Source: Avibacterium gallinarum
Lineage (GTDB): Bacteria > Pseudomonadota > Gammaproteobacteria > Enterobacterales > Pasteurellaceae
DNA: 64,000 bases
Assembly (NCBI RefSeq): GCF_002921135.1
Contig: NZ_PQVJ01000015.1
Span: 1 to 64,000 of the forward strand
Direction of reading: 5' to 3'
The notes under the pieces are model-generated. The model did no database searches. It had not been told where the DNA came from and worked only from the letters and a program-made list of their open reading frames with translations. Position 1 is the stretch's first letter. Each line of letters begins with the position of its first letter. This document shows positions 1-8,729 of the stretch, one piece after another. The translations under genes and the position numbers were made by a program.

Positions 1-51
1 TTTGTTATCAGGCTTTTTTGTTCAAATTTAAGCCGCATAATTGGCGAATGA

Positions 52-80
52 TAGACTTCGCTGGGATATTTCACTATAAT
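52..80 (+). promoter_or_regulatory. Probable sigma-70 promoter of the tRNA gene
   Basis: A perfect TATAAT box (75-80) lies 15 bases before the tRNA. A weak -35, TAGACT (52-57), is 17 bases upstream of it. Position and spacing suit a stable-RNA promoter; this is inferred from sequence only. Confidence 0.55.
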
Positions 81-95
81 CAGCACTCTCTTACC

Positions 96-172
96 GCCCC
101 CATAGCTCAGTCGGTTAGAGCAGTCGACTCATAATCGATTGGTCACAGGTTCAAGTCCTGTTGGGGGCACCA
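96..172 (+). tRNA. tRNA with CAT anticodon, probably tRNA-Ile2 (lysidine-modified)
   Basis: A 77-nt cloverleaf. Acceptor GCCCCCA (96-102) pairs with TGGGGGC (162-168), then A and an encoded CCA. The anticodon loop is CTCATAA with CAT at 130-132, and the T-loop is GGTTCAAGTCC. A CAT anticodon may be initiator Met, elongator Met or Ile2. The anticodon arm and variable loop (GACTCATAATCG, then TTGGTC) resemble E. coli ileX more than metT, so Ile2, whose wobble C is converted to lysidine by TilS, is preferred. Elongator Met is the alternative. No initiator features (C1-A72 mismatch) are present. Confidence 0.85.
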
Positions 173-236
173 TCATTTATCTTTCCTTCTAAATTTCCAA
201 TAAATTACTCATTAGCTAGCTGCACAAAGAAAATTA

Positions 237-284
237 AAGTGCGGTCAAATTTTGATGAATTTTTCTTAAAAAACAACCGCACTT
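237..284. terminator. Inverted pair of uptake signals, likely bidirectional terminator
   Basis: AAGTGCGGT (237-245) faces ACCGCACTT (276-284) with an AT-rich loop, after the tRNA and before the convergent bamD terminator. Such facing pairs of the Haemophilus uptake signal often double as intrinsic terminators. Confidence 0.55.
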
Positions 285-296
285 AAAAATTAGGCA

Positions 297-324
297 ATAA
301 AAAACCTCTATTATTGCATAGAGG
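297..324 (-). terminator. Intrinsic terminator of bamD
   Basis: Read on the minus strand: stem CCTCTA / TAGAGG (319-324 with 305-310), 8-nt loop, then a run of T residues, about 20 bases after the bamD stop codon. Confidence 0.7.
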
Positions 325-342
325 CTTTTTGATCATTATTTG

Positions 343-1131
343 CTAAGATTTTGGTTTATTTAATTCAAAGTCTTTCGGTTTTTCAATATCGCTGAATTTT
401 TTATCTTTATTCGCCTGAATCAAGGTTTCCGTTTGTTTTGCCAATTCAGGAAGATTCATTTTTTCATAAGCTTCTTTCATTAATGGCAAGGCTTCAAGAG
501 TGGCTTGGGTGTCAGGATATTGCTGTAACATTCCTACTACTCGGTTGGCAACGGCAACATAAGCATTACGTTTCATATAGAATTTAGCAATGGCAAGTTC
601 GTGGCGAGCCAAGGCGGCTTTAATATAAGCCATTCTTGCTAAGGCATCTTGCGCATAAGTGCTATTGGGGAAATTATCTACAAGGGTTTGGAAATTTGCG
701 AACGCCGCTTTCATTGCTGTGTTTTCACGGGTTGCGCGATCAACGCCAAAGAAATCTTGGAAGAAGTTTTCACCTGAGGCAAAATTGGTTAGCCCTGCCA
801 TATAGATCACATAATCTACATTTGGACTATTCGGATATTGCTGTAAAAAACGCTCTGCGGCCACTAAGGTTTTGGTGTAATCTTGCGATTTATAATAAGC
901 ATAAATTAAATCTAACTGCGTTTGCTCACTGTAATTTGCGGCAGGAAAACGGTTTTTTACCGCTTCTAAATAGCGCACCGCTTGGGAATAATCACCGTCT
1001 TGTAAATAGGTTTGCCCTTTGGCATAAAGTTCTTGTTCAGAGCCTTGCTCTACCTCTTTTGATGAATTAGAACAAGCACTCACGGCAAGTGCGGCTAATG
1101 CAACGAATGTAAAAGATTTTAATTTACGCAT
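343..1131 (-). CDS. bamD: Outer membrane assembly lipoprotein BamD
   Basis: BamD (YfiO/ComL) is the essential lipoprotein of the BAM complex that folds beta-barrel proteins into the outer membrane. The 262-aa product has a lipoprotein signal ending in LAVSAC (Cys20), then TPR-like helical repeats across the rest of the chain (for example the segment beginning ELYAKGQTYLQDGDY), of normal family length. The start at 1131 is chosen because AAGGAA lies just upstream and the signal peptide begins there; the open frame continues 21 codons further up. It is divergent from rluD, as in E. coli. Confidence 0.96.
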   Translation of the reverse strand: MRKLKSFTFVALAALAVSACSNSSKEVEQGSEQELYAKGQTYLQDGDYSQAVRYLEAVKNRFPAANYSEQTQLDLIYAYYKSQDYTKTLVAAERFLQQYPNSPNVDYVIYMAGLTNFASGENFFQDFFGVDRATRENTAMKAAFANFQTLVDNFPNSTYAQDALARMAYIKAALARHELAIAKFYMKRNAYVAVANRVVGMLQQYPDTQATLEALPLMKEAYEKMNLPELAKQTETLIQANKDKKFSDIEKPKDFELNKPKS

Positions 1132-1227
1132 TGATGATTCCTTTTTTACGAGCAATGATAAATAAGTTACAATGATCCGTATTTTATAGCACATTGCTAA
1201 ATAAGCAAATTATTCACGGATTTATTT

Positions 1228-2202
1228 ATGGCATATCTTACTTTATCGGCAGAAGTTCTGCCAAGCCAAATGGGACAACGTTTAGACCAAAGCTTAGCGG
1301 AAATGTTCCCAGACTATTCTCGTTCACGTTTAAAAACTTGGATCGAAAGCGATCTGGTGAAAGTAAACGGTGAAGTGGTGAATGTGCCACGCAGTAAAGT
1401 TTATGGCGGCGAACAGATTACCATCAATGTTGAAGTAGAAGATGAAACCCGTTTTGAGCCAGAAAATATTCCGCTCAATATTGTCTATGAAGATGATGAT
1501 ATTTTAGTCATCAATAAGCCAAAAGATATGGTGGTTCACCCCGGGGCAGGCAACCCGAATGGAACGGTACTCAATGCCTTGCTTTATCATTATCCACCGA
1601 TTGCAGAAGTACCAAGAGCGGGCATTGTTCACCGTTTAGACAAAGACACCACCGGCTTAATGGTGGTGGCAAAAACCATTCCTGCACAAACCAAATTAGT
1701 GCGCGATCTGCAAAAACGCAAAATCACCCGTGAATATGAAGCCATTGCTTACGGCATTATGACCCAAGGCGGCACCGTGGACGAACCAATGGCACGCCAC
1801 CCAACCAAGCGTACTCATATGGCGGTTCACCCAATGGGCAAGCCCGCGGTAACGCATTATCGTATTATGGAACGTTTCCGTAATTACACGCGCCTGCGCC
1901 TACGCCTTGAAACTGGGCGAACTCACCAAATTCGCGTGCATATGGCGCATATCGCCCACCCATTATTAGGTGATCAAACTTACGGCGGACGCCCACGTCC
2001 ACCGAAAAATGCCAGCGAGGAATTACTTACCACCTTGCGTGATTTCAAACGCCAAGCGTTGCACGCCATAATGTTACGCTTGGAACACCCAATCACAGGG
2101 GAATTAATGGAATGGTACGCGCCATTACCAGAGGATTTTGTTGGCTTAGTGAATGCCTTAAAAGTCGATTACCTTGCTCATAAAGATGAATTGGATTACT
2201 AA
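1228..2202 (+). CDS. rluD: 23S rRNA pseudouridine(1911/1915/1917) synthase RluD
   Basis: RluD converts three uridines in helix 69 of 23S rRNA to pseudouridine, needed for normal ribosome assembly. The 324-aa protein has an N-terminal S4-like RNA-binding domain (about 15-75) and the RluA-type catalytic domain with the motif HRLDKDTTGL; the catalytic Asp is about residue 138. It overlaps no neighbour but is followed after one base by pgeF, the usual gammaproteobacterial order, so the two are probably cotranscribed. Confidence 0.96.
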   Translation: MAYLTLSAEVLPSQMGQRLDQSLAEMFPDYSRSRLKTWIESDLVKVNGEVVNVPRSKVYGGEQITINVEVEDETRFEPENIPLNIVYEDDDILVINKPKDMVVHPGAGNPNGTVLNALLYHYPPIAEVPRAGIVHRLDKDTTGLMVVAKTIPAQTKLVRDLQKRKITREYEAIAYGIMTQGGTVDEPMARHPTKRTHMAVHPMGKPAVTHYRIMERFRNYTRLRLRLETGRTHQIRVHMAHIAHPLLGDQTYGGRPRPPKNASEELLTTLRDFKRQALHAIMLRLEHPITGELMEWYAPLPEDFVGLVNALKVDYLAHKDELDY

Positions 2203-2203
2203 A

Positions 2204-2938
2204 ATGGACGCACTCAAACCAAACTGGACAGCCCCTGCCAATATCCACGCTTTCACCACCTTACGTCAAGGCGGCGTTAGCCAAGCGCCTTATGATAGCT
2301 TTAATCTGGGCGATCACGTTGGCGATGACAAAAATTCGGTAAAAACCAACCGCACTTTGTTGGTGGAACAATTTCATTTGCCGCAGTTTCCGCTTTTCTT
2401 AAATCAAACGCATAGCACAAGGGTGATCCGCTTGCCTTATGAGGGCAACAATGTAGATGCCGATGCGGTTTACACCAACCAACCGAACCAAGTTTGCCTT
2501 GTAATGACCGCAGATTGTCTGCCTGTCTTGTTTACCAATCAACAAGGCACGGAAGTCGCTGCCGCACACGCAGGTTGGCGTGGTTTATGTGATGGCGTGT
2601 TAGAACAAACGGTGCAACAATTTCAAGCTGAACCACAAGAGATTATTGCGTGGCTCGGGCCGGCTATCGGGCCAAAATCTTTCCAAGTGGGGGAAGATGT
2701 TCGCCAACAATTTATCGCGCAAGATCCCAATGCTGCACAAGCCTTTGTGCCAGATCCTAGCGAGCAAGGCAAATACCTTGCGGATCTTTATCACATCGCC
2801 CGCTTACGCCTTAACAAATTAGGCATTTCACAAATTAGCGGTGGCGAGCATTGCACCTATTTAGAACGGGAAAACTTCTTTTCTTTTAGACGAGAGAAAC
2901 AAACGGGAAGAATGGCATCGTTGATTTGGTTTGAATAG
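2204..2938 (+). CDS. pgeF: Peptidoglycan editing factor PgeF (YfiH / laccase-domain family)
   Basis: PgeF removes wrongly incorporated L-Ser from UDP-MurNAc-peptide precursors in E. coli; the family also shows purine nucleoside phosphorylase and laccase-like activities. The 244-aa product carries the family metal site: HSTR, TADC and AAHAGWRG supply His, Cys and His. The ATG at 2204, right after the rluD stop, is chosen because MDALKPNW aligns with the family N-terminus. An upstream in-frame TTG at 2174 would overlap rluD and has no good ribosome site. Confidence 0.93.
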   Translation: MDALKPNWTAPANIHAFTTLRQGGVSQAPYDSFNLGDHVGDDKNSVKTNRTLLVEQFHLPQFPLFLNQTHSTRVIRLPYEGNNVDADAVYTNQPNQVCLVMTADCLPVLFTNQQGTEVAAAHAGWRGLCDGVLEQTVQQFQAEPQEIIAWLGPAIGPKSFQVGEDVRQQFIAQDPNAAQAFVPDPSEQGKYLADLYHIARLRLNKLGISQISGGEHCTYLERENFFSFRREKQTGRMASLIWFE

Positions 2939-2939
2939 C

Positions 2940-2968
2940 AAAATTGGGCATTACGCCCAATTTTCATT
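2940..2968. terminator. Bidirectional terminator between pgeF and ygfZ
   Basis: A perfect 10-bp stem AAAATTGGGC / GCCCAATTTT (2940-2949, 2955-2964) with a 5-nt loop and T/A tracts on both sides lies between two convergent genes. Confidence 0.85.
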
Positions 2969-2969
2969 T

Positions 2970-3812
2970 TTATGATAAGTTGTAAGGCAATTCAATGAGG
3001 TTTAATGCTGTTTCTGTGCCAGACAGACGAAATGCCGTATCTGCGTCAAACTGATTATTCATCACCACTTGCAGCCATAAAATGCCGTCAAAATGCACCG
3101 CACTTAGGATAAAACCTGTTTTGCGCCAGCCATTTTCCAGCTGTATTTCAATTTCTGAACCCAGCGAAACAGGCGTGTTGGTTTGCGCGTTAAACAGGAA
3201 CATCGCGCGTTTGTTTATGCCACGATATTTCGCTCGCGCCACGGTTTCTTGCCCGATATAACAGCCTTTTTGGAACGAAATGGCTTGTTCGATACATTGT
3301 AAATTCAAGGCTTGCGGGATAAATTCGTTTTGGCTCTCGGGCGATAAAATCGGGTAGCCCGCTTGCATTATGGTTTTCTCCCATTGTGCAATTTCACCAG
3401 TAAAATTAATCTGTTGTGCGGTTTTATTTAATAACATCGCGCACGCAGATTGCCCTATTTCAAGGCAAAAATCTGCCGAAATTGCACCGCACTTTTGTTT
3501 ATCCAATAGTCCGATTACTTGCCAATCTTGCTCTGCAAAGGCAACTTTGGAAAAGACCGCATATTTTTTCAGATTATCCAACGCTGAGGGCAATAAGGCG
3601 TGGCGGATAATCAAGTAAAACTGCTCGGCATTTTCACGCAACAGACGAAATACGCTGCTCATTTTTCCTTTTGGATCGCAATGGGCTGTGAGGGTGGATT
3701 GCCCGTCTGCCAGCCCATTCACATCACAGGTGAGCTGACCTTGCAGAAATTTTTCTGCGTCCATGCCTTGTACAGAAATAACACGATATTGTGAGAGATT
3801 GATGATTGCCAT
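2970..3812 (-). CDS. ygfZ: tRNA-modifying / folate-binding protein YgfZ
   Basis: YgfZ is a GcvT-like, tetrahydrofolate-binding protein that supports some iron-sulfur enzymes, including the tRNA methylthiolase MiaB. The 280-aa protein has the family signature KGCYIGQE with the conserved Cys (about residue 190) followed by TVARAKYRG, and a C-terminal beta-barrel segment. Length is a little below the E. coli protein (326 aa), typical of Pasteurellaceae. It is convergent with pgeF and follows yicC on the same strand by 14 bases, so the two may be cotranscribed. Confidence 0.92.
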   Translation of the reverse strand: MAIINLSQYRVISVQGMDAEKFLQGQLTCDVNGLADGQSTLTAHCDPKGKMSSVFRLLRENAEQFYLIIRHALLPSALDNLKKYAVFSKVAFAEQDWQVIGLLDKQKCGAISADFCLEIGQSACAMLLNKTAQQINFTGEIAQWEKTIMQAGYPILSPESQNEFIPQALNLQCIEQAISFQKGCYIGQETVARAKYRGINKRAMFLFNAQTNTPVSLGSEIEIQLENGWRKTGFILSAVHFDGILWLQVVMNNQFDADTAFRLSGTETALNLIELPYNLS

Positions 3813-3826
3813 AAAGATTCCAAAAA

Positions 3827-4690
3827 TTATTCCAAATTCTGAATTTGTTCACGCATTTGTTCGATAAGCACTTTTAATTCCACCGCAGAATTGGTGATTT
3901 CCGCGCTAATGGATTTTGACGCCAGCGTGTTACTTTCGCGGTTGAGTTCTTGCATCATAAAATCGAGTTTACGCCCTACCGCGCCGCCTTTTTGCAAAAT
4001 GCGTTGGGTTTCTTTAACGTGCAGCTGTAAACGATCTAATTCTTCCGCCACATCAATACGCTGCGCTAATAGCACCATTTCTTGCTCGAGTCGTTGCGGA
4101 TCGGCTTGTAATTGCAATTCGTCAAAACGTTGTTGCAGACGTTCACGCTGCCACTGCAAAATCTCTGGCATTTTTGACCGCACTTTATCACTTTCAGTGG
4201 CGATGGCCGTTAAACGCTGCTGGATCAAGTCGTTTAATTTTTCCCCTTCACGCCCACGCATTGCGATAAATTCATCAAGCGCCGCTTCAAAGCCAGCTAA
4301 CAATTCTTGGCTAATGCGATCTAAATCCTGCTCTGGGGTTTCCACCACGCCGGGATAGCGCAGAACATCGGTAAGATTGATTTCCCCTTCGCCAGCTTGT
4401 TGTTTGATCCATTGTAAGGATTGGATCACCTGCTGCGCCAAGGCTTGGTTTAAATTCAGGCTGGCTGTGGCTTGCTGTTTGCCTTCAAAACGCAGATTAC
4501 ATTCCACCTTACCGCGAGTTAAACGCTGGCGTAATTTTTCTCGCAAGGTGTTTTCTAAACCGCGAAATGGCTCTGGCAAGCGGAAGACGGTTTCCAAATA
4601 ACGTTGATTAACGGAACGAATCTCCCAAACCGCATTGCCCCAATCTTGCTTGATTTCATAACGGGCAAAGGCCGTCATACTATAAATCAT
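3827..4690 (-). CDS. yicC: YicC family endoribonuclease
   Basis: YicC-type proteins are metal-dependent RNases; in E. coli YicC has been linked to decay of the small RNA RyhB. The 287-aa product begins MIYSMTAFAR, the YicC N-terminal signature, and ends with the DUF1732 segment containing GRKLDFMMQELNRE and NTLASKS, both family hallmarks. The centre is rich in Glu/Gln and probably helical. It is divergent from rph with about 110 bases between, the order also seen in E. coli. Confidence 0.93.
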   Translation of the reverse strand: MIYSMTAFARYEIKQDWGNAVWEIRSVNQRYLETVFRLPEPFRGLENTLREKLRQRLTRGKVECNLRFEGKQQATASLNLNQALAQQVIQSLQWIKQQAGEGEINLTDVLRYPGVVETPEQDLDRISQELLAGFEAALDEFIAMRGREGEKLNDLIQQRLTAIATESDKVRSKMPEILQWQRERLQQRFDELQLQADPQRLEQEMVLLAQRIDVAEELDRLQLHVKETQRILQKGGAVGRKLDFMMQELNRESNTLASKSISAEITNSAVELKVLIEQMREQIQNLE

Positions 4691-4803
4691 AATAAATCCT
4701 TAATTTACGCTAAAAATTGCCGCCTATTCTACCGTTAAATTTCTCATCTGTCAGTTTGCGTGTTAGAATGAGCGCCATTTTATGAATGAGTAAGGAATTT
4801 CCA

Positions 4804-5523
4804 ATGCGTCCGAATGATCGCCCATTAAATCAACCCCGCCCAATTAAAATCACCCGCCATTTCACTAAATATGCCGAAGGTTCGGTGTTAGTGGAATTTG
4901 GCGAAACCAAAGTGCTTTGCACCGCCAGTGTTGATGAAAGTGTGCCACGTTTCTTAAAAGGGCAAAACCAAGGTTGGGTTACGGCAGAATATGGTATGTT
5001 GCCACGCTCCACTCACAGCCGTATGCAACGTGAAGCGGCCAAAGGAAAACAAGGCGGACGCACGATGGAAATTCAGCGTTTAATCGCCCGCTCTTTGCGT
5101 GCAATGGTGGATCTCACCGCCCTTGGTGAGCGTTCTATCACCTTGGATTGTGATGTGATCCAAGCCGATGGCGGCACGCGTACGGCTTCTATTACTGGGG
5201 CTTGCGTGGCATTAGTGGACGCGATCAACGGCTTAATGCAAAAAGGTGCGCTAAAAAACAATCCAATCAAAGGCTTAGTAGCAGCCATTTCGGTGGGCAT
5301 TGTAGAGGGCGAAGCGGTATGCGATTTGGAATATGTGGAAGATAGCAACGCCGAAACCGATATGAACGTGGTGATGACCGATGATGGCCGAATGATCGAA
5401 GTGCAAGGCACAGCAGAAGGCGAGCCATTCTCCCACGAAGAGTTATTAACCCTGTTAGATCTTGCAAAACAAGGCTGTGAAGTGATCTTCAACGCGCAGC
5501 GTGAAGCCTTAGAGCAAGCATAA
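4804..5523 (+). CDS. rph: Ribonuclease PH
   Basis: RNase PH is a phosphate-dependent 3'-5' exoribonuclease that trims tRNA 3' ends. The 239-aa protein matches the E. coli enzyme along its whole length, with [35 protein letters not shown] and ETDMNVVMT blocks. The ATG at 4804 is preferred over an in-frame ATG six codons upstream: AAGGAA precedes it by 6 bases and MRPNDR matches the family start. Unlike E. coli K-12, where rph is frameshifted and polar on pyrE, this copy is intact. pyrE follows after 12 bases. Confidence 0.96.
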   Translation: MRPNDRPLNQPRPIKITRHFTKYAEGSVLVEFGETKVLCTASVDESVPRFLKGQNQGWVTAEYGMLPRSTHSRMQREAAKGKQGGRTMEIQRLIARSLRAMVDLTALGERSITLDCDVIQADGGTRTASITGACVALVDAINGLMQKGALKNNPIKGLVAAISVGIVEGEAVCDLEYVEDSNAETDMNVVMTDDGRMIEVQGTAEGEPFSHEELLTLLDLAKQGCEVIFNAQREALEQA

Positions 5524-5535
5524 TTGGGGGCGCAA

Positions 5536-6177
5536 ATGCAAGGCTACAAAATCGACTTTATCAAATTCGCGCTCAGCCGTAATGTGCTGAAATTTGGCGA
5601 ATTTACCTTGAAATCTGGGCGCATTAGCCCTTATTTCTTTAATGCAGGTTTGTTTAATACAGGCGCGGATTTAGCACGTTTAGGCGAATTTTATGCCGCC
5701 GCCATTCAAGCAAGCGGCTTAGATTATGACGTGATTTTTGGCCCTGCTTACAAAGGCATTCCCATTGGCACCACGGTGTCGGTGGCGCTGTTTAAGCAAT
5801 ATGGCATTGATAAACCAGTGTGTTTTAACCGTAAAGAAGCCAAAGATCACGGCGAAGGCGGCAATTTAATTGGCAGCCCATTGCAAGGCAAGGTGCTATT
5901 GGTGGACGATGTGATCACCGCTGGCACGGCAATTCGCGAAGCAATGGATTTAATCGCACAAAATCAAGCGAAATTAAGTGCAGTAGTGATTGCGTTAAAT
6001 CGTAAAGAACGTGGCAAAGGCACGCTTTCTGCCATTCAAGAAGTGGAACGCGATTATCAATGCAACGTGCTTTCGATTATTGATTTTGACGATTTAATGC
6101 AATTTATTGAGCAAGAGGCGGATTATCAACAATATTTGCCTGCGATGCGTGCTTATCGTGAGCAATATGGCATCTAA
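5536..6177 (+). CDS. pyrE: Orotate phosphoribosyltransferase
   Basis: PyrE makes orotidine 5'-monophosphate from orotate and PRPP, the fifth step of UMP synthesis. The 213-aa product has the same length as the E. coli enzyme, with the PRPP loop [16 protein letters not shown] and the family block [13 protein letters not shown]. The ATG at 5536 follows a GGGGG ribosome site; the open frame extends upstream only through a TTG adjoining the rph stop. In E. coli pyrE is controlled by an attenuator at the end of rph; no such terminator is visible in the 12-base gap here. Confidence 0.96.
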   Translation: MQGYKIDFIKFALSRNVLKFGEFTLKSGRISPYFFNAGLFNTGADLARLGEFYAAAIQASGLDYDVIFGPAYKGIPIGTTVSVALFKQYGIDKPVCFNRKEAKDHGEGGNLIGSPLQGKVLLVDDVITAGTAIREAMDLIAQNQAKLSAVVIALNRKERGKGTLSAIQEVERDYQCNVLSIIDFDDLMQFIEQEADYQQYLPAMRAYREQYGI

Positions 6178-6218
6178 AATACAGCGTATAAAAATCGCGA
6201 AAAACGCACCGCACTTTA

Positions 6219-6255
6219 TTTTATGTATAACTCAAGATTTTATGCATAACTCAAG
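6219..6255 (+). repeat. Short tandem direct repeat before djlA
   Basis: TTTTATGTATAACTCAAG (6219-6236) is repeated with one T-to-C change at 6238-6255, period 19. It ends just before the djlA ribosome site (GGAG), in the 90-base gap after pyrE. Its role is unknown. Confidence 0.8.
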
Positions 6256-6267
6256 TTGGAGAACAGA

Positions 6268-7131
6268 ATGAGTTTTATTGGAAAGTTATTAGGTTTTTTC
6301 ATTGGCTACCGTTTTGGCGGCTTTTTTGGTGGGCTGGTTGGTGCTTATTTAGGGCATTTAGCCGACAAAAAATTGTATGAACTAGGTAGCGTCAATTCGA
6401 GCTTTTTCAAACGCAAAGAAACCCGCCAATCCTTGTTTATGCAAACCACCTTTGCGGTGCTAGGGCATTTGTCTAAATCGAAAGGACGGGTTACGCAAGA
6501 TGACATTGCCCTTGCTAATAACCTAATGAACCAAATGAATTTGGACGACAAAGGGCGTAAATTGGCACAAGAAGCCTTTAATCGTGGTAAAGATCCGAAT
6601 TTTCCGCTACGCCAAGTGATCCGCGAATTTTGCCAAGCCTGCGGTCAGCGTAGTGATCTATTAAGAATGTTCTTGCGTGTTCAGCTGCAAGCCGCTTTTG
6701 CTGATGATCACCTGCACGAAAATGAAAAAGAAGTGCTACAAGTGGTGGCGGAAGAATTGGGCTTATCTAGTTTCCAATTCCAACAGATTCTAATGGCAGA
6801 AATTGCCGCTCGCCAATTCAGCCGCGGTGGTTTTTATTATGAATATAACGGCTCACAACAGGGCGATTATCAACAAGGCGGCTATCAGGGGGGTGGTTAT
6901 CAAGCACACAGCGGCCCAACCTTGCAAGATGCTTACAACGTGCTTGGCGTGAGCGAAAATGACGACCGCGCCACAGTAAAACGTGCTTACCGCCGTTTAA
7001 TGAACGAAAACCACCCCGATAAATTAGTCGCCAAAGGCTTACCAGAAGAAATGCTCGAAATGGCGAAAGAAAAAACCCAACAAATTCAAGCCGCTTATGA
7101 TTTGATTTGTAAAGCGAAAGGGTGGAAGTAA
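6268..7131 (+). CDS. djlA: Membrane-anchored DnaJ-like co-chaperone DjlA
   Basis: DjlA is an inner-membrane J-protein that activates DnaK and, in E. coli, stimulates the Rcs envelope-stress pathway. The 287-aa protein has one N-terminal membrane segment rich in Gly and Phe (about 3-25), a TerB-like helical domain (about 55-180), a Gly/Gln/Tyr linker (about 190-215) and a C-terminal J domain with HPD in NENHPDKL. The start at 6268 has GGAG upstream; the TTG four codons earlier is less likely. A terminator follows. Confidence 0.94.
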   Translation: MSFIGKLLGFFIGYRFGGFFGGLVGAYLGHLADKKLYELGSVNSSFFKRKETRQSLFMQTTFAVLGHLSKSKGRVTQDDIALANNLMNQMNLDDKGRKLAQEAFNRGKDPNFPLRQVIREFCQACGQRSDLLRMFLRVQLQAAFADDHLHENEKEVLQVVAEELGLSSFQFQQILMAEIAARQFSRGGFYYEYNGSQQGDYQQGGYQGGGYQAHSGPTLQDAYNVLGVSENDDRATVKRAYRRLMNENHPDKLVAKGLPEEMLEMAKEKTQQIQAAYDLICKAKGWK

Positions 7132-7144
7132 ACCTTTCTTCATT

Positions 7145-7209
7145 GCTGAATTTTTTACCGTTTTTCTCAAATAACAAAGTGCGGTGAAAAATTCAGCTTT
7201 TTTATTTTT
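7145..7209 (+). terminator. Terminator of djlA containing an uptake signal
   Basis: GCTGAATTTTTTACCG (7145-7160) pairs 15 of 16 positions (plus a G-T pair) with CGGTGAAAAATTCAGC (7182-7197), followed by TTTTTTATTTTT. The loop and the second arm contain AAAGTGCGGT. Confidence 0.75.
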
Positions 7210-7233
7210 ATCAAAAGAGTAATAGTAAATAAA

Positions 7234-8172
7234 ATGCGTGTTTTCCTCGCGCCAATGCAGGGCGTGCTTGATCCCCTTGTGCGGCAGCTTTTGACTGAAA
7301 TTAACGATTATGATCTGTGCGTATCGGAGTTTGTGCGTGTGGTGGATCAGCGTTTGCCAGTCAAAACTTTTTACCGTTTATGTCCAGAACTGCAGCGCGG
7401 TGGGCGAACGCCCGCGGGAACACCCGTACGCGTACAACTTTTAGGGCAACACCCACAGTGGCTGGCGGAAAATGCGGTGTTGGCGGTGGAATTGGGATCG
7501 CACGGCATTGATTTTAACTGTGGTTGTCCGTCTAAAACGGTGAATGGTAGCCACGGTGGTGCGGCATTATTAAAGCAGCCCGAATTGATTTACCAAGCCA
7601 CCAAAGCTTTACGCGAAGCCCTACCGAAAGGGCAAGTAGTAAGCGTGAAAGTGCGTTTGGGCTGGGATAGCGATAATCGCGCCTTTGAAATTGCGGATGC
7701 GGTGCAACAAGGTGGCGGTACGGAAATCACCATTCACGGACGCACCAAAACCGATGGCTATCGTGCAGAAAAGATCAACTGGCAGAAAATTGGTGAAATT
7801 CGTCAACGCTTAACCATTCCTGTCATCGCAAATGGTGAAATTTGGCATTGGCAAGACGCGCAAGACTGCCTTGCCATAACAGGCTGCCAAGATGTAATGA
7901 TTGGACGTGGTGCATTAACCATTCCCAACTTAAGCCTTGTGGTGAAGTTTAATCAGGAAAAATTAGATTGGACGCAAGGGGTAATGCCTTTGCTGCACCG
8001 CTATGCGCATATTGAAAACCTGCAAGATACCGGCTTTTACCACATTGCCCGCACCAAACAATGGCTACAATATCTGAAAAAATCTTACCCACAAGCCACC
8101 GCACTTTTTGAGCATATTAAAACCTGCCAAACGGCAGAGGATTTACGTCAAAGATTAGCTCAAATGAGATAA
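7234..8172 (+). CDS. dusC: tRNA-dihydrouridine(16) synthase DusC
   Basis: DusC is a flavoenzyme that reduces uridine 16 in the tRNA D-loop. The 312-aa protein is an FMN-binding TIM barrel starting [11 protein letters not shown], with the catalytic Cys in [22 protein letters not shown], the FMN/phosphate site [13 protein letters not shown] and NGEIW followed by MIGRGAL. These blocks match DusC rather than DusA or DusB. It stands alone; the region after it is the triplicated 3' end of the neighbouring deaminase gene. Confidence 0.95.
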   Translation: MRVFLAPMQGVLDPLVRQLLTEINDYDLCVSEFVRVVDQRLPVKTFYRLCPELQRGGRTPAGTPVRVQLLGQHPQWLAENAVLAVELGSHGIDFNCGCPSKTVNGSHGGAALLKQPELIYQATKALREALPKGQVVSVKVRLGWDSDNRAFEIADAVQQGGGTEITIHGRTKTDGYRAEKINWQKIGEIRQRLTIPVIANGEIWHWQDAQDCLAITGCQDVMIGRGALTIPNLSLVVKFNQEKLDWTQGVMPLLHRYAHIENLQDTGFYHIARTKQWLQYLKKSYPQATALFEHIKTCQTAEDLRQRLAQMR

Positions 8173-8301
8173 GCCTTGTTATGGACTGGCTAGAAAAATC
8201 ATCAAAAATCCCACCGCACTTTTGTTTATTATGGCTTTCAAATTCAGGGAGTTTGAGAAGGTGAAAAATCCTCCGTGTGTGGAGGATTTTATTTGCGGTA
8301 G

Positions 8302-8394
8302 TTAAACGTCCAAGCCCAGCACTTTTCGTCCGTTGATACTGGCGATGTTTACCATTGCATTTAAATCTGGGAAACGGCTGCTTGTAGCGAATGT
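8302..8394 (-). pseudogene. codA-like 3' fragment, copy 1 (most diverged)
   Basis: Encodes the C-terminal tail RFPDLNAMVNIASINGRK, then VLGLDV and a stop, with no start codon. Differences from the intact gene include one Asp-to-Asn change and several synonymous sites; upstream codons read ATSS instead of AAGC. Confidence 0.85.
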
Positions 8395-8515
8395 AGGTTA
8401 GCTAGAAAAATCATCGAAAATCCCACCGCACTTTTGTTTATTATGGCCCCCTCAAATTCAGGGAGTTTGATAAGGTGAAAAATCCTCCGTGTGTGGAGGA
8501 TTTTATTTGTGGCAG

Positions 8516-8604
8516 TTAAACGTCCAACCCCAACACTTTTCGTCCGTTGATACTGGCGATGTTTACCATTGCGTCTAAATCTGGGAAGCGGCAGCCTGCG
8601 GCGA
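8516..8604 (-). pseudogene. codA-like 3' fragment, copy 2
   Basis: Encodes AAGCRFPDLDAMVNIASI and the rest of the tail to LGLDV and stop with only synonymous differences from the intact gene. It has no start codon and is followed on the minus strand by its own terminator. Confidence 0.88.
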
Positions 8605-8692
8605 ATGTAGGTTAGCTAGAAAAATCATCAAAAATCCCACCGCACTTTTGTTTATTATGGCCCCCTCAAATTCAGGGAGTTTGATAAGGTGA

Positions 8693-8718
8693 AAAATCCT
8701 CCGTGTGTGGAGGATTTT
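8693..8718 (-). terminator. Terminator of the codA-like gene (present in each repeat copy)
   Basis: AAAATCCTCC (8693-8702) and GGAGGATTTT (8709-8718) form a 10-bp stem with loop GTGTGT just after the stop codon; identical hairpins recur 214 and 428 bases further along in the tandem copies. Confidence 0.85.
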
Positions 8719-8729
8719 ATTTGCGGTAG

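Noticed and set aside
636-1070. 144-codon open frame on the plus strand
   Set aside because: It is the antisense shadow of bamD, without ribosome site or recognisable protein pattern.
5073-5492. 139-codon minus-strand frame inside rph
   Set aside because: Antisense shadow of a highly conserved gene; Ser/Thr-rich composition without family resemblance.
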